64,000 nt of DNA from Kitasatospora sp. NBC_01246. GTDB taxonomy: Bacteria; Actinomycetota; Actinomycetes; Streptomycetales; Streptomycetaceae. The stretch's first letter is position 1; each line of letters opens with the position of its first letter. The stretch covers positions 4,650,001 through 4,714,000 of the forward strand of contig NZ_CP108484.1 of assembly GCF_036226505.1 (NCBI RefSeq), given 5' to 3'. A program made the position numbers and the translations under genes. Positions 1 through 25,518 of this stretch are shown here, one piece after another. The notes beneath the pieces are model-generated. The model was not told the DNA's origin, searched no databases, and saw only the letters and a list, made by a program, of their open reading frames with translations.

Positions 1-502
1 TCTGGTGCAGTACGGCGGCCTGGTCGAGGACCAGGGTGCGGCCGGTGGCCGGGTCGTGGCGCAGCCAGGCGGCGTCGGTCGGCCCGGCGGGCCGACCGGG
101 GTGGTCGGCGGGCCGGTCGGCGAGGTCCAGCGCCAGCGTGCGGGGGCCGACGACCCGGGCGGCGCCGTGCCGCTCGGGCGCGTCCTCGTCCAGGGTGAGG
201 ACGAGCTCCACCCGGGCGGGCAGGGAGCCGAGCGGGAGGTCGGCGGGCAGGGGCAGGACGGCCGCGCCGGCGCGCCAGACGCCGAGGGCGGTCCGCGCGA
301 ACGCCGCCCCGGGGGAGAGGCGCACGCCGACGACGCCGCCGGGCGCGATGCCCGCCTCGGCGAGGAAGTGCGCCAGCCGGCCGGCGTGCTCGTCGAGCCG
401 GCGGTAGTCGGCGCGGTCCTGGTGGTCGGACACGGCGATGGCGTCGGGAGCCCGGCGGGTCGAGCTCGCAATCAGGTCGTGCAGGGAAGGCCGCGGGGTC
501 AC
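1..502 (-). CDS. NRPS, N-terminal part of an adenylation domain (partial, runs off left edge)
   Basis: The reading frame starts at a GTG (502-500) with a GAGGAG ribosome site about 8 bases upstream and stays open to the window edge (167 codons). The protein begins MTPRPSLHDLIASS and has the A-domain opening: the RAPDAIAV block, the core A1-like region and the A2-like WRAGAAVLPLP block. Where the A3 phosphate-binding loop (TSGSTGRPKG) should be, it reads HDPATGRTL, so the Ser/Thr-rich loop and the Lys are lost. The domain may therefore be inactive or only structural. It lies downstream of mbtH-1 with a strong hairpin between them and forms the left arm of the cluster. An acyl-CoA-synthetase-like protein is an alternative, but the mbtH neighbour favours an NRPS. 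Confidence 0.75.
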   Translation of the reverse strand, partial: MTPRPSLHDLIASSTRRAPDAIAVSDHQDRADYRRLDEHAGRLAHFLAEAGIAPGGVVGVRLSPGAAFARTALGVWRAGAAVLPLPADLPLGSLPARVELVLTLDEDAPERHGAARVVGPRTLALDLADRPADHPGRPAGPTDAAWLRHDPATGRTLVLDQAAVLHQ

Positions 503-552
503 GAGAGCTCCTCGCTCGGTGTCACGGTGGGGTGGGCGGTACGACGACGCGC

Positions 553-592
553 GCTCTCCCGCGGCGGCCGGTGGGGGCCGCCGCGGGAGAGC
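553..592 (-). terminator. 17-bp perfect hairpin between mbtH-1 and the left NRPS
   Basis: Arms 553-569 and 576-592 are perfectly complementary with a 6-nt loop. There is no T-tract, as is common in high-GC actinomycetes. It sits between mbtH-1 and the left NRPS, so it may terminate or attenuate transcription and leave more mbtH than NRPS message. Confidence 0.7.
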
Positions 593-600
593 GGGGTCGT

Positions 601-822
601 TCAGTTGGCGGCGGCCTGGGCGGCCATCCGGGTGCGCAGGCTCAGCGGGCGCATGTCGGTCCACACCTCGCCGATGCGGGTGAGGCACTCCTGCTTGGTG
701 CCGCCGGTGCCCTCGGCCCGCCAGCCGTCCGGCAGGGCGCGGTCCGCCCACCAGATCGAGTACTGCTCCTCGTCGTTGAGCACCACGAGGTAGCTCTGCT
801 CGTCGACAATCTGCTCAGCCAT
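601..822 (-). CDS. MbtH-like protein, copy 1
   Basis: This 73-residue protein of the MbtH family binds adenylation domains of NRPSs and helps them fold or work. It shows the family pattern: an N-terminal YLVVLNDEEQYSIW stretch with the conserved tryptophans, a central GW, and a C-terminal WTDMRPLSLR. The ATG at 822 has GGGAG upstream at good spacing. It is 220 of 222 bases identical to the plus-strand copy at 6109-6330; only codons 10 (Ser versus Thr) and 12 (silent) differ. It heads the left arm, and its promoter carries the same direct repeat as copy 2. Confidence 0.95.
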   Translation of the reverse strand: MAEQIVDEQSYLVVLNDEEQYSIWWADRALPDGWRAEGTGGTKQECLTRIGEVWTDMRPLSLRTRMAAQAAAN

Positions 823-931
823 GACGCTCCCAGGTCGGTTGAGGCCGGTGCCGCCAGGGGCGGCTGGATGCACGGGACGGCCGAGCTGTTGGGCGGGCCG
901 GCTGCCCGCACACTCGTCCGACTGCCCGGGA

Positions 932-963
932 AGTCTGCGGTGGCCCGCTATAGACGCTCTATA
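932..963 (-). promoter_or_regulatory. Putative SARP-type promoter of mbtH-1
   Basis: Read on the minus strand, two TATAG boxes (963-959 and 952-948) are spaced exactly 11 bp apart and followed after ten bases by CAGACT (937-932), a possible -10. The same arrangement, including CAGACT and the ten-base gap, precedes mbtH-2. SARP activators are known to bind direct repeats of this period just upstream of the -10 box. That the SARP encoded at 23647 binds here is inference. Confidence 0.6.
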
Positions 964-1133
964 CCGTCGGATCCGGCCGTCGGCGTGCCTTCCGGCGCAG
1001 GTCACGAGGGGTGCGCGGGCCCCGGATCGGGGCGGTCCGGGGCGTGGTGGAAATCACGATTGCTTATATCGAGGGGTTTGCGGTGGCCGAAAAATGCCCT
1101 TCCGCCACCCTGGGTGTCCATTACTTGACTTCA

Positions 1134-1148
1134 TGTCATTCGATGACA
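1134..1148. promoter_or_regulatory. 15-bp palindrome, possible operator
   Basis: TGTCAT-TCG-ATGACA is a perfect inverted repeat beside a TTGACT box, 250 bases upstream of the LuxR-type regulator. It may be an autoregulatory site. No bound protein can be named from sequence. Confidence 0.35.
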
Positions 1149-1394
1149 GAAACTCGACCGGGGGCGTGCAGGGAGTGACATTTCCGTGGCTCGGCCCAGC
1201 CGGGGGGCAGCCATATTCAAGGCCCCCGTGTGAAGAAGTTCAGAGATTCCTCGGGGGACGTTTCACCATGTCAGACCTGCTTCGCGTGATCAGACCGCGT
1301 CTGTGTCCAGCCTCTTCGCATTCCGACTGTCCAATGTCGACTGATTCTTGACGGCCCATCAGACCATCCTCCCTGGACAATTGGATTCACGGCA

Positions 1395-2411
1395 ATGCTG
1401 GAGAAGCTGGGCCTCGGTGCCGAGGCCGGTTCGGTCTACAAAGAAATGCTCAAGGATCCGCAGAGCGGACCCGCCGACATCGCCGGCCGGCTCGGCTGGA
1501 CCGAGGCCCGGGTGCGGTCGTCCCTGGACGAGCTCGCCCGCCTCGCGCTGCTGAGACCGTCCTGGCAGGACCCGGGCGTGCTGAAGCCGGTGGAGCCGGA
1601 GGTCGGGCTGCGCTATCTGCTCGACCGCCGGGAGGCCGAGCTCCAGCGGCGCCTGCTGGAGATCGAGCAGGGCCGCCGCGACCTCGTCGAGGTGGTCGCC
1701 GAGTACGCCAACCTGACCCGGTCCTCCCGCAAGAGCGCGGACGTCGAGGTGCTGGAGGGGATCGACTCGATCCGGCTGCGGATCGAGTCGCTGGCGACCG
1801 GCTGCACCGAGGAGGTGCTGGGCTTCGTCACCTCGGGGGTGATGTCCGAGGCGAACATCGAGGCCAGCCGTCCGCTGGACCTGCGGGTGCTGCGCGGCGG
1901 GGTCCGGCTGCGCTCGATCTACCTGGAGAGCATCAAGAACGACAACAACACCATTGCGTATGCTCATTGGCTGACGGAGCAGGGCGCCCAGGTGCGCGTC
2001 GCGCCGACGCTTCCGCCGCGCATGGTGATCTACGACCGGTCCACCGCTATTGTTCCGGTGGACCCCGAGGAGACCCGCAGGGGCGCCCTCGTGCTGCGCG
2101 GCCACGGAGTGGTCGGCGCGCTGTGCGAACTGTTCGAGCGGGTCTGGCAGAGCTCCCTGCCGGTCGCCTCCGAGCCGGAGGCTCCGGTCGGCCGGGAACA
2201 GCCCGAACTGTCCCCGCGATCGCAGGCCATCCTGGTCCTGCTGGCCAAGGGCGCCACCGACGAGATGATCGCCCGCAGGCTCGGCGTCTCGGTCCGCACC
2301 GTACGGCGCGGCACTGCCGAGCTGGCCGCCCAGCTGGGCGCCAAGACGAAGTTCCAGGCCGGGATGATGGCGCTCCAGCACGGCTGGGTCGATCCCGCCC
2401 TGCTCTCCTGA
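1395..2411 (+). CDS. LuxR-type HTH transcriptional regulator with TrmB-like N-terminus
   Basis: The protein has 338 residues. Residues about 5-75 look like a winged-helix domain (YKEMLKDPQSGPADIAGRLGW) of the TrmB type. The middle part resembles the sensor-like region found in TrmB-like actinomycete regulators. Residues about 275-338 form a LuxR/GerE helix-turn-helix (LAKGATDEMIARRLGVSVRT). The ATG at 1395 has no strong ribosome site, so the start is not certain. It lies between the two divergent biosynthetic arms and upstream of the ABC transporter, so a cluster-specific regulator is likely. No receiver or kinase domain is seen. Confidence 0.85.
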   Translation: MLEKLGLGAEAGSVYKEMLKDPQSGPADIAGRLGWTEARVRSSLDELARLALLRPSWQDPGVLKPVEPEVGLRYLLDRREAELQRRLLEIEQGRRDLVEVVAEYANLTRSSRKSADVEVLEGIDSIRLRIESLATGCTEEVLGFVTSGVMSEANIEASRPLDLRVLRGGVRLRSIYLESIKNDNNTIAYAHWLTEQGAQVRVAPTLPPRMVIYDRSTAIVPVDPEETRRGALVLRGHGVVGALCELFERVWQSSLPVASEPEAPVGREQPELSPRSQAILVLLAKGATDEMIARRLGVSVRTVRRGTAELAAQLGAKTKFQAGMMALQHGWVDPALLS

Positions 2412-2646
2412 CACCGGCCGCCGCCGGACCCGGACCCGGGGCCGGCGGCGCTCGGCCCGGTCGGGAGCGTCGGCGGCCGGCCGGGGCGGGAACGCCGGTG
2501 CCGCGCCCGGCTGGACCCACCTGCCGCATCCCCGTCCTCGCGGGCCGGGCCGGCCGCCCCGTGCCACCGGGGGTGTAGCCAGCCATACCCCGGGACTGAA
2601 TCCCAGGCCATTGAGCCGCACCCACCCCGACTGATGGGCTGAGACT

Positions 2647-3390
2647 ATGAACGCCACGGACTTTGCCGTTGAACTCCGATCGGTCTGCCGGACCTACCGA
2701 CGCGGACCCGAGCCGGTCGTCGGCCTGGACGACGTGAGTGTCGGATTCCCCTTCGGGACCTTCACCGCCGTCATGGGCCCCTCCGGCTCCGGCAAGTCGA
2801 CCCTGCTGCGGTCCGCCGCGGGCCTGGAGCCGATCGACCAGGGGGAGGTACGGGTCGACGGCACCGCCCTGGGCGGCCTGCGCGACAACGACCTGACCGT
2901 GCTGCGCCGGGAGAAGATCGGCTTCGTCTTCCAGTCCTTCAACCTGCTGCCCGCCCTGACCGCGGCGCAGAACGTGGCGCTCCCGGCCAAGCTGGCCGGC
3001 CGGCACCCCGCGCCCTCCGAGGTGACCGCCGCGCTGGCCGTCGTCGGCCTCGCCGAGCGGGCCGGACACCGGCCGGGCGAGCTCTCCGGCGGTCAGCAGC
3101 AGCGGGTGGCCATCGCCCGCGCGCTGATCACCCGCCCCGCGGTGCTGCTGGCCGACGAGCCGACCGGCGCCCTGGACACCAAGAGCGGCCGCGAGGTCCT
3201 GGCCCTGCTGCGCTCCATGGCCGACGAGCCCAGCCGCGCCGTGGTCATGGTCACCCACGACCCGGTCGCCGCCTCCTACGCCGACCGCGTGGTCTTCCTC
3301 CGCGACGGCCGGCTGGCCGGCTCGCTGGAGCGGCCCACCGCCGAGCAGGTCGCCGCCCGGATGACCGCGCTGGAGGCCGTGGCATGCTGA
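2647..3390 (+). CDS. ABC transporter ATP-binding protein (MacB/LolD type)
   Basis: The 247-residue ATPase drives the permease encoded next to it. Visible motifs are Walker A GPSGSGKST (about 44-52), Q-loop Gln near 96, signature LSGGQQQR (about 146-153), Walker B VLLADE (about 166-171) and the H-loop His near 204. The DEPTGALD block is typical of the MacB/LolD/FtsE subfamily. The stop overlaps the permease start by 7 bases (ATGCTGA), so translation is probably coupled. It probably exports the peptide product or confers self-resistance. Confidence 0.95.
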   Translation: MNATDFAVELRSVCRTYRRGPEPVVGLDDVSVGFPFGTFTAVMGPSGSGKSTLLRSAAGLEPIDQGEVRVDGTALGGLRDNDLTVLRREKIGFVFQSFNLLPALTAAQNVALPAKLAGRHPAPSEVTAALAVVGLAERAGHRPGELSGGQQQRVAIARALITRPAVLLADEPTGALDTKSGREVLALLRSMADEPSRAVVMVTHDPVAASYADRVVFLRDGRLAGSLERPTAEQVAARMTALEAVAC

Positions 3391-5942
3391 GCCTCGCCCT
3401 CGCCACCATCAAGCTGCGCTGGGCCTCGTTCGTCGGCAGCTTCGTCGCCCTGGCCTGCGGTGTCGCCCTGATGGCGACCTCGATCCTGGTCATGGCCGCC
3501 ACCTCGGACATCCCCGACCAGGAACGCCAGCGCTTCTCGCAGGCCCCCGTCCTGGTGTCCGCCTTCCACACCCTGGACTTCAGGCGGGACGACGGCGACG
3601 TCTCCCCGACCCCGGTGGCCAAGCAGCAGGGCCTGCCGGCCGAGCTGATCGCCGCGGTGGCCGCCACCGGCCGGACGGTCGAGGACCGCACCTTCTACGC
3701 CCAGCTCGCGGACGGCCCGCACGACCAGGTCGGACGCGCCTGGTCCAGTGCGGAGCTCGGCGGCTACCGGCTGACCGCCGGCTCGGCGCCGAGCACCGAC
3801 GAGCAGATCGTCATCGGCGGCGGCAGCCCCGACCAGGTCGGCCGGCGCGTCCAGTACGTCACCGCCGACGGCCTGCACAGCGCGACCGTCTCCGGCGTCA
3901 CCGAGGCGGAGCCGTTCGAGCACGCCGTCTTCTTCACCGACGCGCAGGCCGCCCGCTTCTGCCCCGCCGTCGGCGTGCTGGCCGCCTTCGGCCCCGTCGA
4001 CGCGGTCCGCCAGGCGGTGGCCGGCGCCGGCGGCGCGACCACCGCCCGGGTGCTGACCGGTGCCGAGCGCAGCCAGCTGGACCCGCACCACATCGACGTC
4101 GCCGGCCAGCTGGACAACGTGCAGACCCCGCTCGGGCTCTCCGCCGCGGTCTCCGGCGGCACCGCGGTGTTCGTGGTCGCGGGCACCTTCGCGCTGTCGA
4201 TCGCCCAGCGCCGCCGTGAGCTCGCCCTGCTCCGCCTGATCGGCGCCACCCGCAAGCAACTGCGCACCCTGGTCAACCGGGAGGCCCTGCTGGTCGGCCT
4301 GCTGGCCTCCGTCACGGGCTGCGTGCTCGGTGCGGTCGGGGCGCCGCTGGCCGGCCGCTGGCTGATCGACCACGACATGGTGCCGGCCGACTTCACCGTC
4401 CCGATCAGCTGGTGGGGGCTGCTCGTCGCGGCCCTGATCGGACTGCTGACCGCGATGGCCGGCGTGGTGCTCTCCTCGTTCAAGGCCGGACTGGTCAGCC
4501 CGGGCGAGGCGCTGATGGAGGCCGACGTGGAGCGGCGCTCGCGGGTCGCCCTGGCGGTCCGCTGGATCAGCGGCCTGCTCGTGCTCGGCGGCGGCATCGC
4601 GGCGCTCGTGGTGGTGGCCCGGACCTGGCCCGACGCCGCGGCCAGCGCCGCCGACTCGCTCGGACTGCTGCTGGCCGTCGTCGGCGGCTGCGTCCTGCTC
4701 GCGGGCGTGCTGGCCACCCCGGTGATCCGGCTGCTGACGGTGCTGCCCACGCTCTCGGCCCGGCTGCGCGGCCGCCCCGCCGAGGACGGCGGCGGCATCG
4801 TCTGGGCCACCGCCCGGCAGAGCGCGCTGACGGCCTTCCGGCGCACCGCCGCCACCACCACCCCGGTGGTGCTGGTCGTCGCCTTCGCCGGCTGCCTGCT
4901 CGGCAGCGTCGACACCATCAACCGCTCGAAGGTCACCGAGGTCCGCGGCCAGCTGGCCGCCACCGACTTCGTCGTCGCACCGGCCGGCACGCCCGGGCTG
5001 AGCCGGACCGTGGTGGACCGCGTCCGCGCCGTGCCCGGCGTGCGGAGCCTGGTCATCACCCCGACCCTGGTGATGGCCGACCAGGACGGCCAGGCCCTGG
5101 TCGCCTTCCCCGCCGCGACGGCGGACGCCGCCGCGCTGGCCGAGGTCGACCGGCTCCCGGTCGTCGAGGGCTCGCTGGCCGACCTCGGCCCCGACTCGAT
5201 CGTGCTCAGCCGCACCTGGCCCGGCTCGCCGCGGACCGGGCAGCAGGTCCCGGTCTGGCTGGCCGACGGCACCCCCCGGACCCTGCGGGTCGCCGCCGTC
5301 CTCGGCACCGGCGCCGAGACGGTCCAGGCCTGGGTGACCGGGCACAACGCCGTCACCGGCGGGGTCGGCGGCCAGGCCCTGGCGAGCCAGATCCACCTGC
5401 GGGTGCTGCCCGGCACCGACCGGCAGCAGGCCGCCGACGCCCTGCGGACGGCCGTGCAGGGGCTGGGCGCCAAGCTCGCGACCTCGGAGGAGACCTGGTC
5501 GGCGGCCACCGACAGCAACGAGGAGGCCTCCTGGAACGCCCTGCTGATGATCCTCGGCCTGGCGATCTGCTACGCGGCCATCGCGCTGGCCAACTCGCTG
5601 GTGATGACCGTCGCCGACCGCAGGAAGGAGCTGTCGCTGCTGCGCCTGGCCGGCGCCACCAAGGCCCAGGTGCTGCGCACCGTCGCCGTCGAGACGATGC
5701 TGTGCGTGGCGGCCGGGACGTTCCTCGGCCTGCTCGGTACCGCGATCAGCATCGGCGGCTCCTGGGCGGCCCTGACCAACCTGGTCGGCCCGACGCCCGC
5801 GGTGGTGCCCTGGGGCACGATGGGCGTGCTCGCCGCCTGCTGCGCGGCCATCGCGCTCGTCTCGGCGGTGCTGCCGGCCGCGCTCGCGCTGCGCGACCGG
5901 GACGGCCAGGGCATCCTGCGCGGGGCCGCCGGTTCGGCCTGA
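3384..5942 (+). CDS. ABC transporter permease with two FtsX domains
   Basis: The 852-residue membrane protein starts with a transmembrane helix (about 15-35), followed by a large extracytoplasmic domain, a first FtsX-type membrane domain around 250-370, a second extracytoplasmic region, and a second FtsX domain near the C-terminus (about 725-840). Each FtsX domain carries the RRRELALLRLIGAT-like motif (RRRELALLRL and RRKELSLLRL). The permease is a single polypeptide with duplicated halves, common in actinomycetes. It pairs with the overlapping upstream ATPase and ends before a strong hairpin. Confidence 0.93.
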   Translation: MLSLALATIKLRWASFVGSFVALACGVALMATSILVMAATSDIPDQERQRFSQAPVLVSAFHTLDFRRDDGDVSPTPVAKQQGLPAELIAAVAATGRTVEDRTFYAQLADGPHDQVGRAWSSAELGGYRLTAGSAPSTDEQIVIGGGSPDQVGRRVQYVTADGLHSATVSGVTEAEPFEHAVFFTDAQAARFCPAVGVLAAFGPVDAVRQAVAGAGGATTARVLTGAERSQLDPHHIDVAGQLDNVQTPLGLSAAVSGGTAVFVVAGTFALSIAQRRRELALLRLIGATRKQLRTLVNREALLVGLLASVTGCVLGAVGAPLAGRWLIDHDMVPADFTVPISWWGLLVAALIGLLTAMAGVVLSSFKAGLVSPGEALMEADVERRSRVALAVRWISGLLVLGGGIAALVVVARTWPDAAASAADSLGLLLAVVGGCVLLAGVLATPVIRLLTVLPTLSARLRGRPAEDGGGIVWATARQSALTAFRRTAATTTPVVLVVAFAGCLLGSVDTINRSKVTEVRGQLAATDFVVAPAGTPGLSRTVVDRVRAVPGVRSLVITPTLVMADQDGQALVAFPAATADAAALAEVDRLPVVEGSLADLGPDSIVLSRTWPGSPRTGQQVPVWLADGTPRTLRVAAVLGTGAETVQAWVTGHNAVTGGVGGQALASQIHLRVLPGTDRQQAADALRTAVQGLGAKLATSEETWSAATDSNEEASWNALLMILGLAICYAAIALANSLVMTVADRRKELSLLRLAGATKAQVLRTVAVETMLCVAAGTFLGLLGTAISIGGSWAALTNLVGPTPAVVPWGTMGVLAACCAAIALVSAVLPAALALRDRDGQGILRGAAGSA

Positions 5943-5961
5943 CCACCCCGCCAGCGGCTCC

Positions 5962-5996
5962 AAGTGCCGGGAACTCCACGGGAGTTTCCGGCACTT
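5962..5996 (+). terminator. Hairpin terminator after the ABC permease
   Basis: Arms 5962-5977 and 5981-5996 pair over 16 positions with one G-U and a 3-nt loop. It lies 20 bases after the permease stop and separates it from the mbtH-2 promoter. Confidence 0.8.
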
Positions 5997-6038
5997 TCGG
6001 TTTCCGGGGGCGGTGCCGGAGCGGCCGGCCCGGCGGCG

Positions 6039-6070
6039 TATAGGGGCGTTATAGCGAGGCTGCGCAGACT
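6039..6070 (+). promoter_or_regulatory. Putative SARP-type promoter of mbtH-2 and the main NRPS
   Basis: TATAG boxes at 6039-6043 and 6050-6054 repeat with an 11-bp period. CAGACT (6065-6070) follows after ten bases. Both the boxes and the spacing match the mbtH-1 promoter although the surrounding bases differ. It would start a short leader of about 30 bases before mbtH-2 and probably drives the mbtH-2/NRPS operon. Confidence 0.62.
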
Positions 6071-6108
6071 GGCCGGGAATCCCATCCCACCGTGAACTCG
6101 GGAGCGTC

Positions 6109-6330
6109 ATGGCTGAGCAGATTGTCGACGAGCAGACCTACCTGGTGGTGCTCAACGACGAGGAGCAGTACTCGATCTGGTGGGCGGACCGCGCCCTGCC
6201 GGACGGCTGGCGGGCCGAGGGCACCGGCGGCACCAAGCAGGAGTGCCTCACCCGCATCGGCGAGGTGTGGACCGACATGCGCCCGCTGAGCCTGCGCACC
6301 CGGATGGCCGCCCAGGCCGCCGCCAACTGA
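6109..6330 (+). CDS. MbtH-like protein, copy 2
   Basis: This 73-residue NRPS partner protein differs from copy 1 only in residue 10 (Thr for Ser). GGGAG precedes the ATG, and the match to copy 1 extends to this site but not further upstream. It lies 108 bases ahead of the main NRPS and is probably co-transcribed with it, supplying the partner for its five A domains. The near identity in opposite orientation suggests recent duplication or gene conversion. Confidence 0.96.
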   Translation: MAEQIVDEQTYLVVLNDEEQYSIWWADRALPDGWRAEGTGGTKQECLTRIGEVWTDMRPLSLRTRMAAQAAAN

Positions 6331-6438
6331 CCCACCACCGACTCGTCCGGGGAGGCCGCACGCCCGCTGGGGGCGACGCCGGCCGCCCCGGACGGTGATG
6401 TCACCGCCAGCTACCCGCCCGAAGTGGAGCAAGTCGAA

Positions 6439-23271
<16,833 letters not shown>

Positions 23272-23306
23272 GCCCCGGCTGGGCCGAGCCGCTGAGGGCC
23301 CGGCCG

Positions 23307-23351
23307 CCGGCCCCCGTCCCCCCCGCCGCGCGCGGGGCGGGCGGGGGCCGG
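23307..23351 (+). terminator. GC-rich hairpin after the NRPS
   Basis: Outer arms 23307-23316 and 23342-23351 are perfectly complementary, and inner C-rich and G-rich runs extend the stem. It lies 35 bases after the NRPS stop. Confidence 0.65.
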
Positions 23352-23402
23352 TCAGCGTGCGGCGGCCGTGGCCGGACCCCGGTCCGACGCGGGTTGCCGA
23401 AG

Positions 23403-23432
23403 CCCCGGATCGCCCCGGATCGCCCCGGACCG
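23403..23432. repeat. 10-bp tandem repeat, three units
   Basis: CCCCGGATCG is repeated twice exactly and once with one change (CCCCGGACCG). It lies about 215 bases ahead of the SARP gene. It may be a simple-sequence drift or a binding array; nothing decides this. Confidence 0.5.
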
Positions 23433-23646
23433 GCCCCCGGGCCTACCCCCGAATCGCCCCGGGCCCGCCCTCCCGGGCATGACCACATCGTGCCAGTGCA
23501 GCGTCCTGACGTCGCCGGATCGCTGACTGGGCCCCCCGACCGGCCCAGAATCCAGAGGGGGGCCGCCGGCCGGTGTCGGCGCGCCGGATCGCGGGTCGCC
23601 GCGGACGCGGCCGTCCGCACGAATTCGGCACAGCACAGGGGGAATC

Positions 23647-25506
23647 ATGGAACTGCGTGTCCTAGGCCCAGTCGAGGTCCTCGACGACCAGGGCCTCCAC
23701 ATCGAACTGCCGGGCGTCAAGGCGCAGACGGTGCTCGCCAGCCTGCTGCTGGCGAACGGCCAGACCGTCTCCGACACGCACCTGAGCGACATGCTGTGGG
23801 CCTGGGACCCGCCGACCACGATGACCGCGCAGATCTACACCTACGTCTCCCGGCTGCGGAAGCGCCTGGGGCCGCACGTCGAGCTGGTCCGCCGCCCGCG
23901 TGGGTACCAACTGGTCTCGCACGAGGCCAAGTTGGACCTGACGACGTTCGAGCGACTGGCCCGTCGCGGTCGTGACGCGCTGACCCGGGGGAACCTGGCG
24001 CAGGCCGCCGACGACTTGCGGGCGGCGGTGTCCCGCTACCGCGGCACGGTGCTCGGCAACGTGACCGAGTTCCTGGCGGACGCCGAGCGGCCCCGGCTGG
24101 AGGAGCTGCGGCTGGCCGCGCAGGAGGACCTGGTCGAGGTGGAGCTCGCGCTCGGCCGGCACCAGCGCCTGGTGCCGGAGCTGACCGCGCTGGCCACCGA
24201 GCACCCGACCCGGGAGCGGCTGAGGGCCCAGCTGATGACCGCGCTGTACCGGTGCGACCGGCAGTCGGACGCCCTCGCGGTCTTCCACGCGGGGCGCCGG
24301 ATCCTGGCCGAGGAGCTGGGGATCGACCCGGGGGCCACCCTGACCGGCGTCCACCAGGCGGTCCTGGAGGGCACCCTGGGTCTGCCGGCCGCCGGCCCGG
24401 CGCCGTCGGGCCCGGTGCGGCTCGGCCTGCCCGCCGCCGGGCGGCCGGCGCCGGCGATGCTGCCGCCGGACGTCGCGGACTTCACCGGCCGCCGGGCGGA
24501 GCTGGCCCAGCTGGAGCGGTTGGTGGCGTCGGACGCGGCCGGTGCCGGCCCCCGGCGCGCGCTGATCACCGGGATGGCCGGGGTCGGCAAGTCGGCGCTC
24601 GCCGTCCACCGGGCGCACGGCCTGCGGGACCGCTTCCCGGACGGTCAGCTCTACGCCGACCTGACCGACCAGGACGGCACCTCGCGCTCCCCGGAGACCG
24701 TGCTGGCCTCCTTCCTGCACGCCCTCGGCGTCGAGTCCGCCGATCCCGACCGGGGACTGCTGGAGCTGATCCGGCTGTACCGCACGCACTGCGCCGGGGC
24801 CCGCCTGCTGGTGGTGCTGGACAACGCGGTGAGCAACGCGCAGATCGCCCCGCTGCTGCCGAACGGGCCCGAGTCGGCGGTGATCGTCACCAGCCGTCGG
24901 CACCTGTTGGCCGCCTCGGGGCGGGACACCCTGGCGCTGCCGGTCTTCGACGACGGGGAGTCGATGGAGCTGCTGGCCGCGCTGGTCGGGCCGGAGCGGG
25001 TCGCCGCGGACCCGGTGTCGGCCCGGGCGATCGTGGACAGCTGCGCGGGCCTGCCGCTGGCCGTCCGGATCGCCGGGGTGCGGCTGGCGGCCCGGCCGCA
25101 CTGGCCGCTGTCCCGGCTGGCCGGGCGGTTGGCCGACCAGAGCACCCGGCTGGACGAGCTGAGCTTCGGCGAGCTGCGGGTGCGCGAGACGATCCGGCGC
25201 TCGCTGCGCGAGGTCAGCCTGCGCGGCCGGCAGGTGCTGAGCAGGCTCGCGCCCTTCGGGACGGGCGTCTTCCCCGCCGAGGCGGCCGCCTGGGAGCTGG
25301 GGCTGCCGCAGGCGACGGCGGAGCAGGTGCTGGAGGAGCTGGTGGACATCCGGCTGCTGGAGACGGCCGGCGCGGGCGGTTCCGAGCGGGGCGGGTACCG
25401 GCTGCACGAGCTGGTGGTGCTGCTGGTGTCGGCGCCGGGCGCGGGCGGCGTGCCGAGCCAGCGCGGGGCGCCGCGGTCCCGGACCCCGCAACTGCTGGCC
25501 GGCTGA
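23647..25506 (+). CDS. SARP-family activator with NB-ARC domain
   Basis: The protein has 619 residues. Residues about 1-95 are an OmpR-type winged helix (VLGPVEVLDD, YVSRLRKRLG), about 100-245 a bacterial transcriptional activation domain, and about 280-520 an NB-ARC ATPase with P-loop GMAGVGKSA. The long C-terminal TPR part of AfsR is absent, so this is a medium-size SARP. The ATG has AGGGGG upstream. SARPs are pathway activators that bind 11-bp-period direct repeats next to the -10 box; four such repeats occur in this cluster. It is convergent with the MFS gene across a shared terminator. Confidence 0.93.
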   Translation: MELRVLGPVEVLDDQGLHIELPGVKAQTVLASLLLANGQTVSDTHLSDMLWAWDPPTTMTAQIYTYVSRLRKRLGPHVELVRRPRGYQLVSHEAKLDLTTFERLARRGRDALTRGNLAQAADDLRAAVSRYRGTVLGNVTEFLADAERPRLEELRLAAQEDLVEVELALGRHQRLVPELTALATEHPTRERLRAQLMTALYRCDRQSDALAVFHAGRRILAEELGIDPGATLTGVHQAVLEGTLGLPAAGPAPSGPVRLGLPAAGRPAPAMLPPDVADFTGRRAELAQLERLVASDAAGAGPRRALITGMAGVGKSALAVHRAHGLRDRFPDGQLYADLTDQDGTSRSPETVLASFLHALGVESADPDRGLLELIRLYRTHCAGARLLVVLDNAVSNAQIAPLLPNGPESAVIVTSRRHLLAASGRDTLALPVFDDGESMELLAALVGPERVAADPVSARAIVDSCAGLPLAVRIAGVRLAARPHWPLSRLAGRLADQSTRLDELSFGELRVRETIRRSLREVSLRGRQVLSRLAPFGTGVFPAEAAAWELGLPQATAEQVLEELVDIRLLETAGAGGSERGGYRLHELVVLLVSAPGAGGVPSQRGAPRSRTPQLLAG

Positions 25507-25518
25507 CGGCGGCGGCAC

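Larger units (their letters stand above)
823..1394. other. Divergent intergenic region between mbtH-1 and the LuxR-type regulator
   Basis: No credible gene is seen in these 572 bases. The region holds the SARP-like promoter of mbtH-1 (932-963, minus strand), a perfect 15-bp palindrome (1134-1148) and a TTGACT box (1125-1130) that could be a -35 for the rightward regulator. The right half has lower GC than the cluster average, as expected for a regulatory region. Confidence 0.6.
23272..23646. other. Intergenic region between NRPS and SARP gene
   Basis: The region holds the hairpin at 23307-23351, a short 10-bp tandem repeat (23403-23432) and presumably the SARP promoter. No TATAG direct repeat and no gene are seen. 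Confidence 0.6.

Noticed and set aside
2574..2589. Possible fifth SARP box ahead of the ABC transporter (TGTAG...ATACC)
   Set aside because: Only the first half resembles TATAG; the second box at the 11-bp position does not, and no -10 fits.
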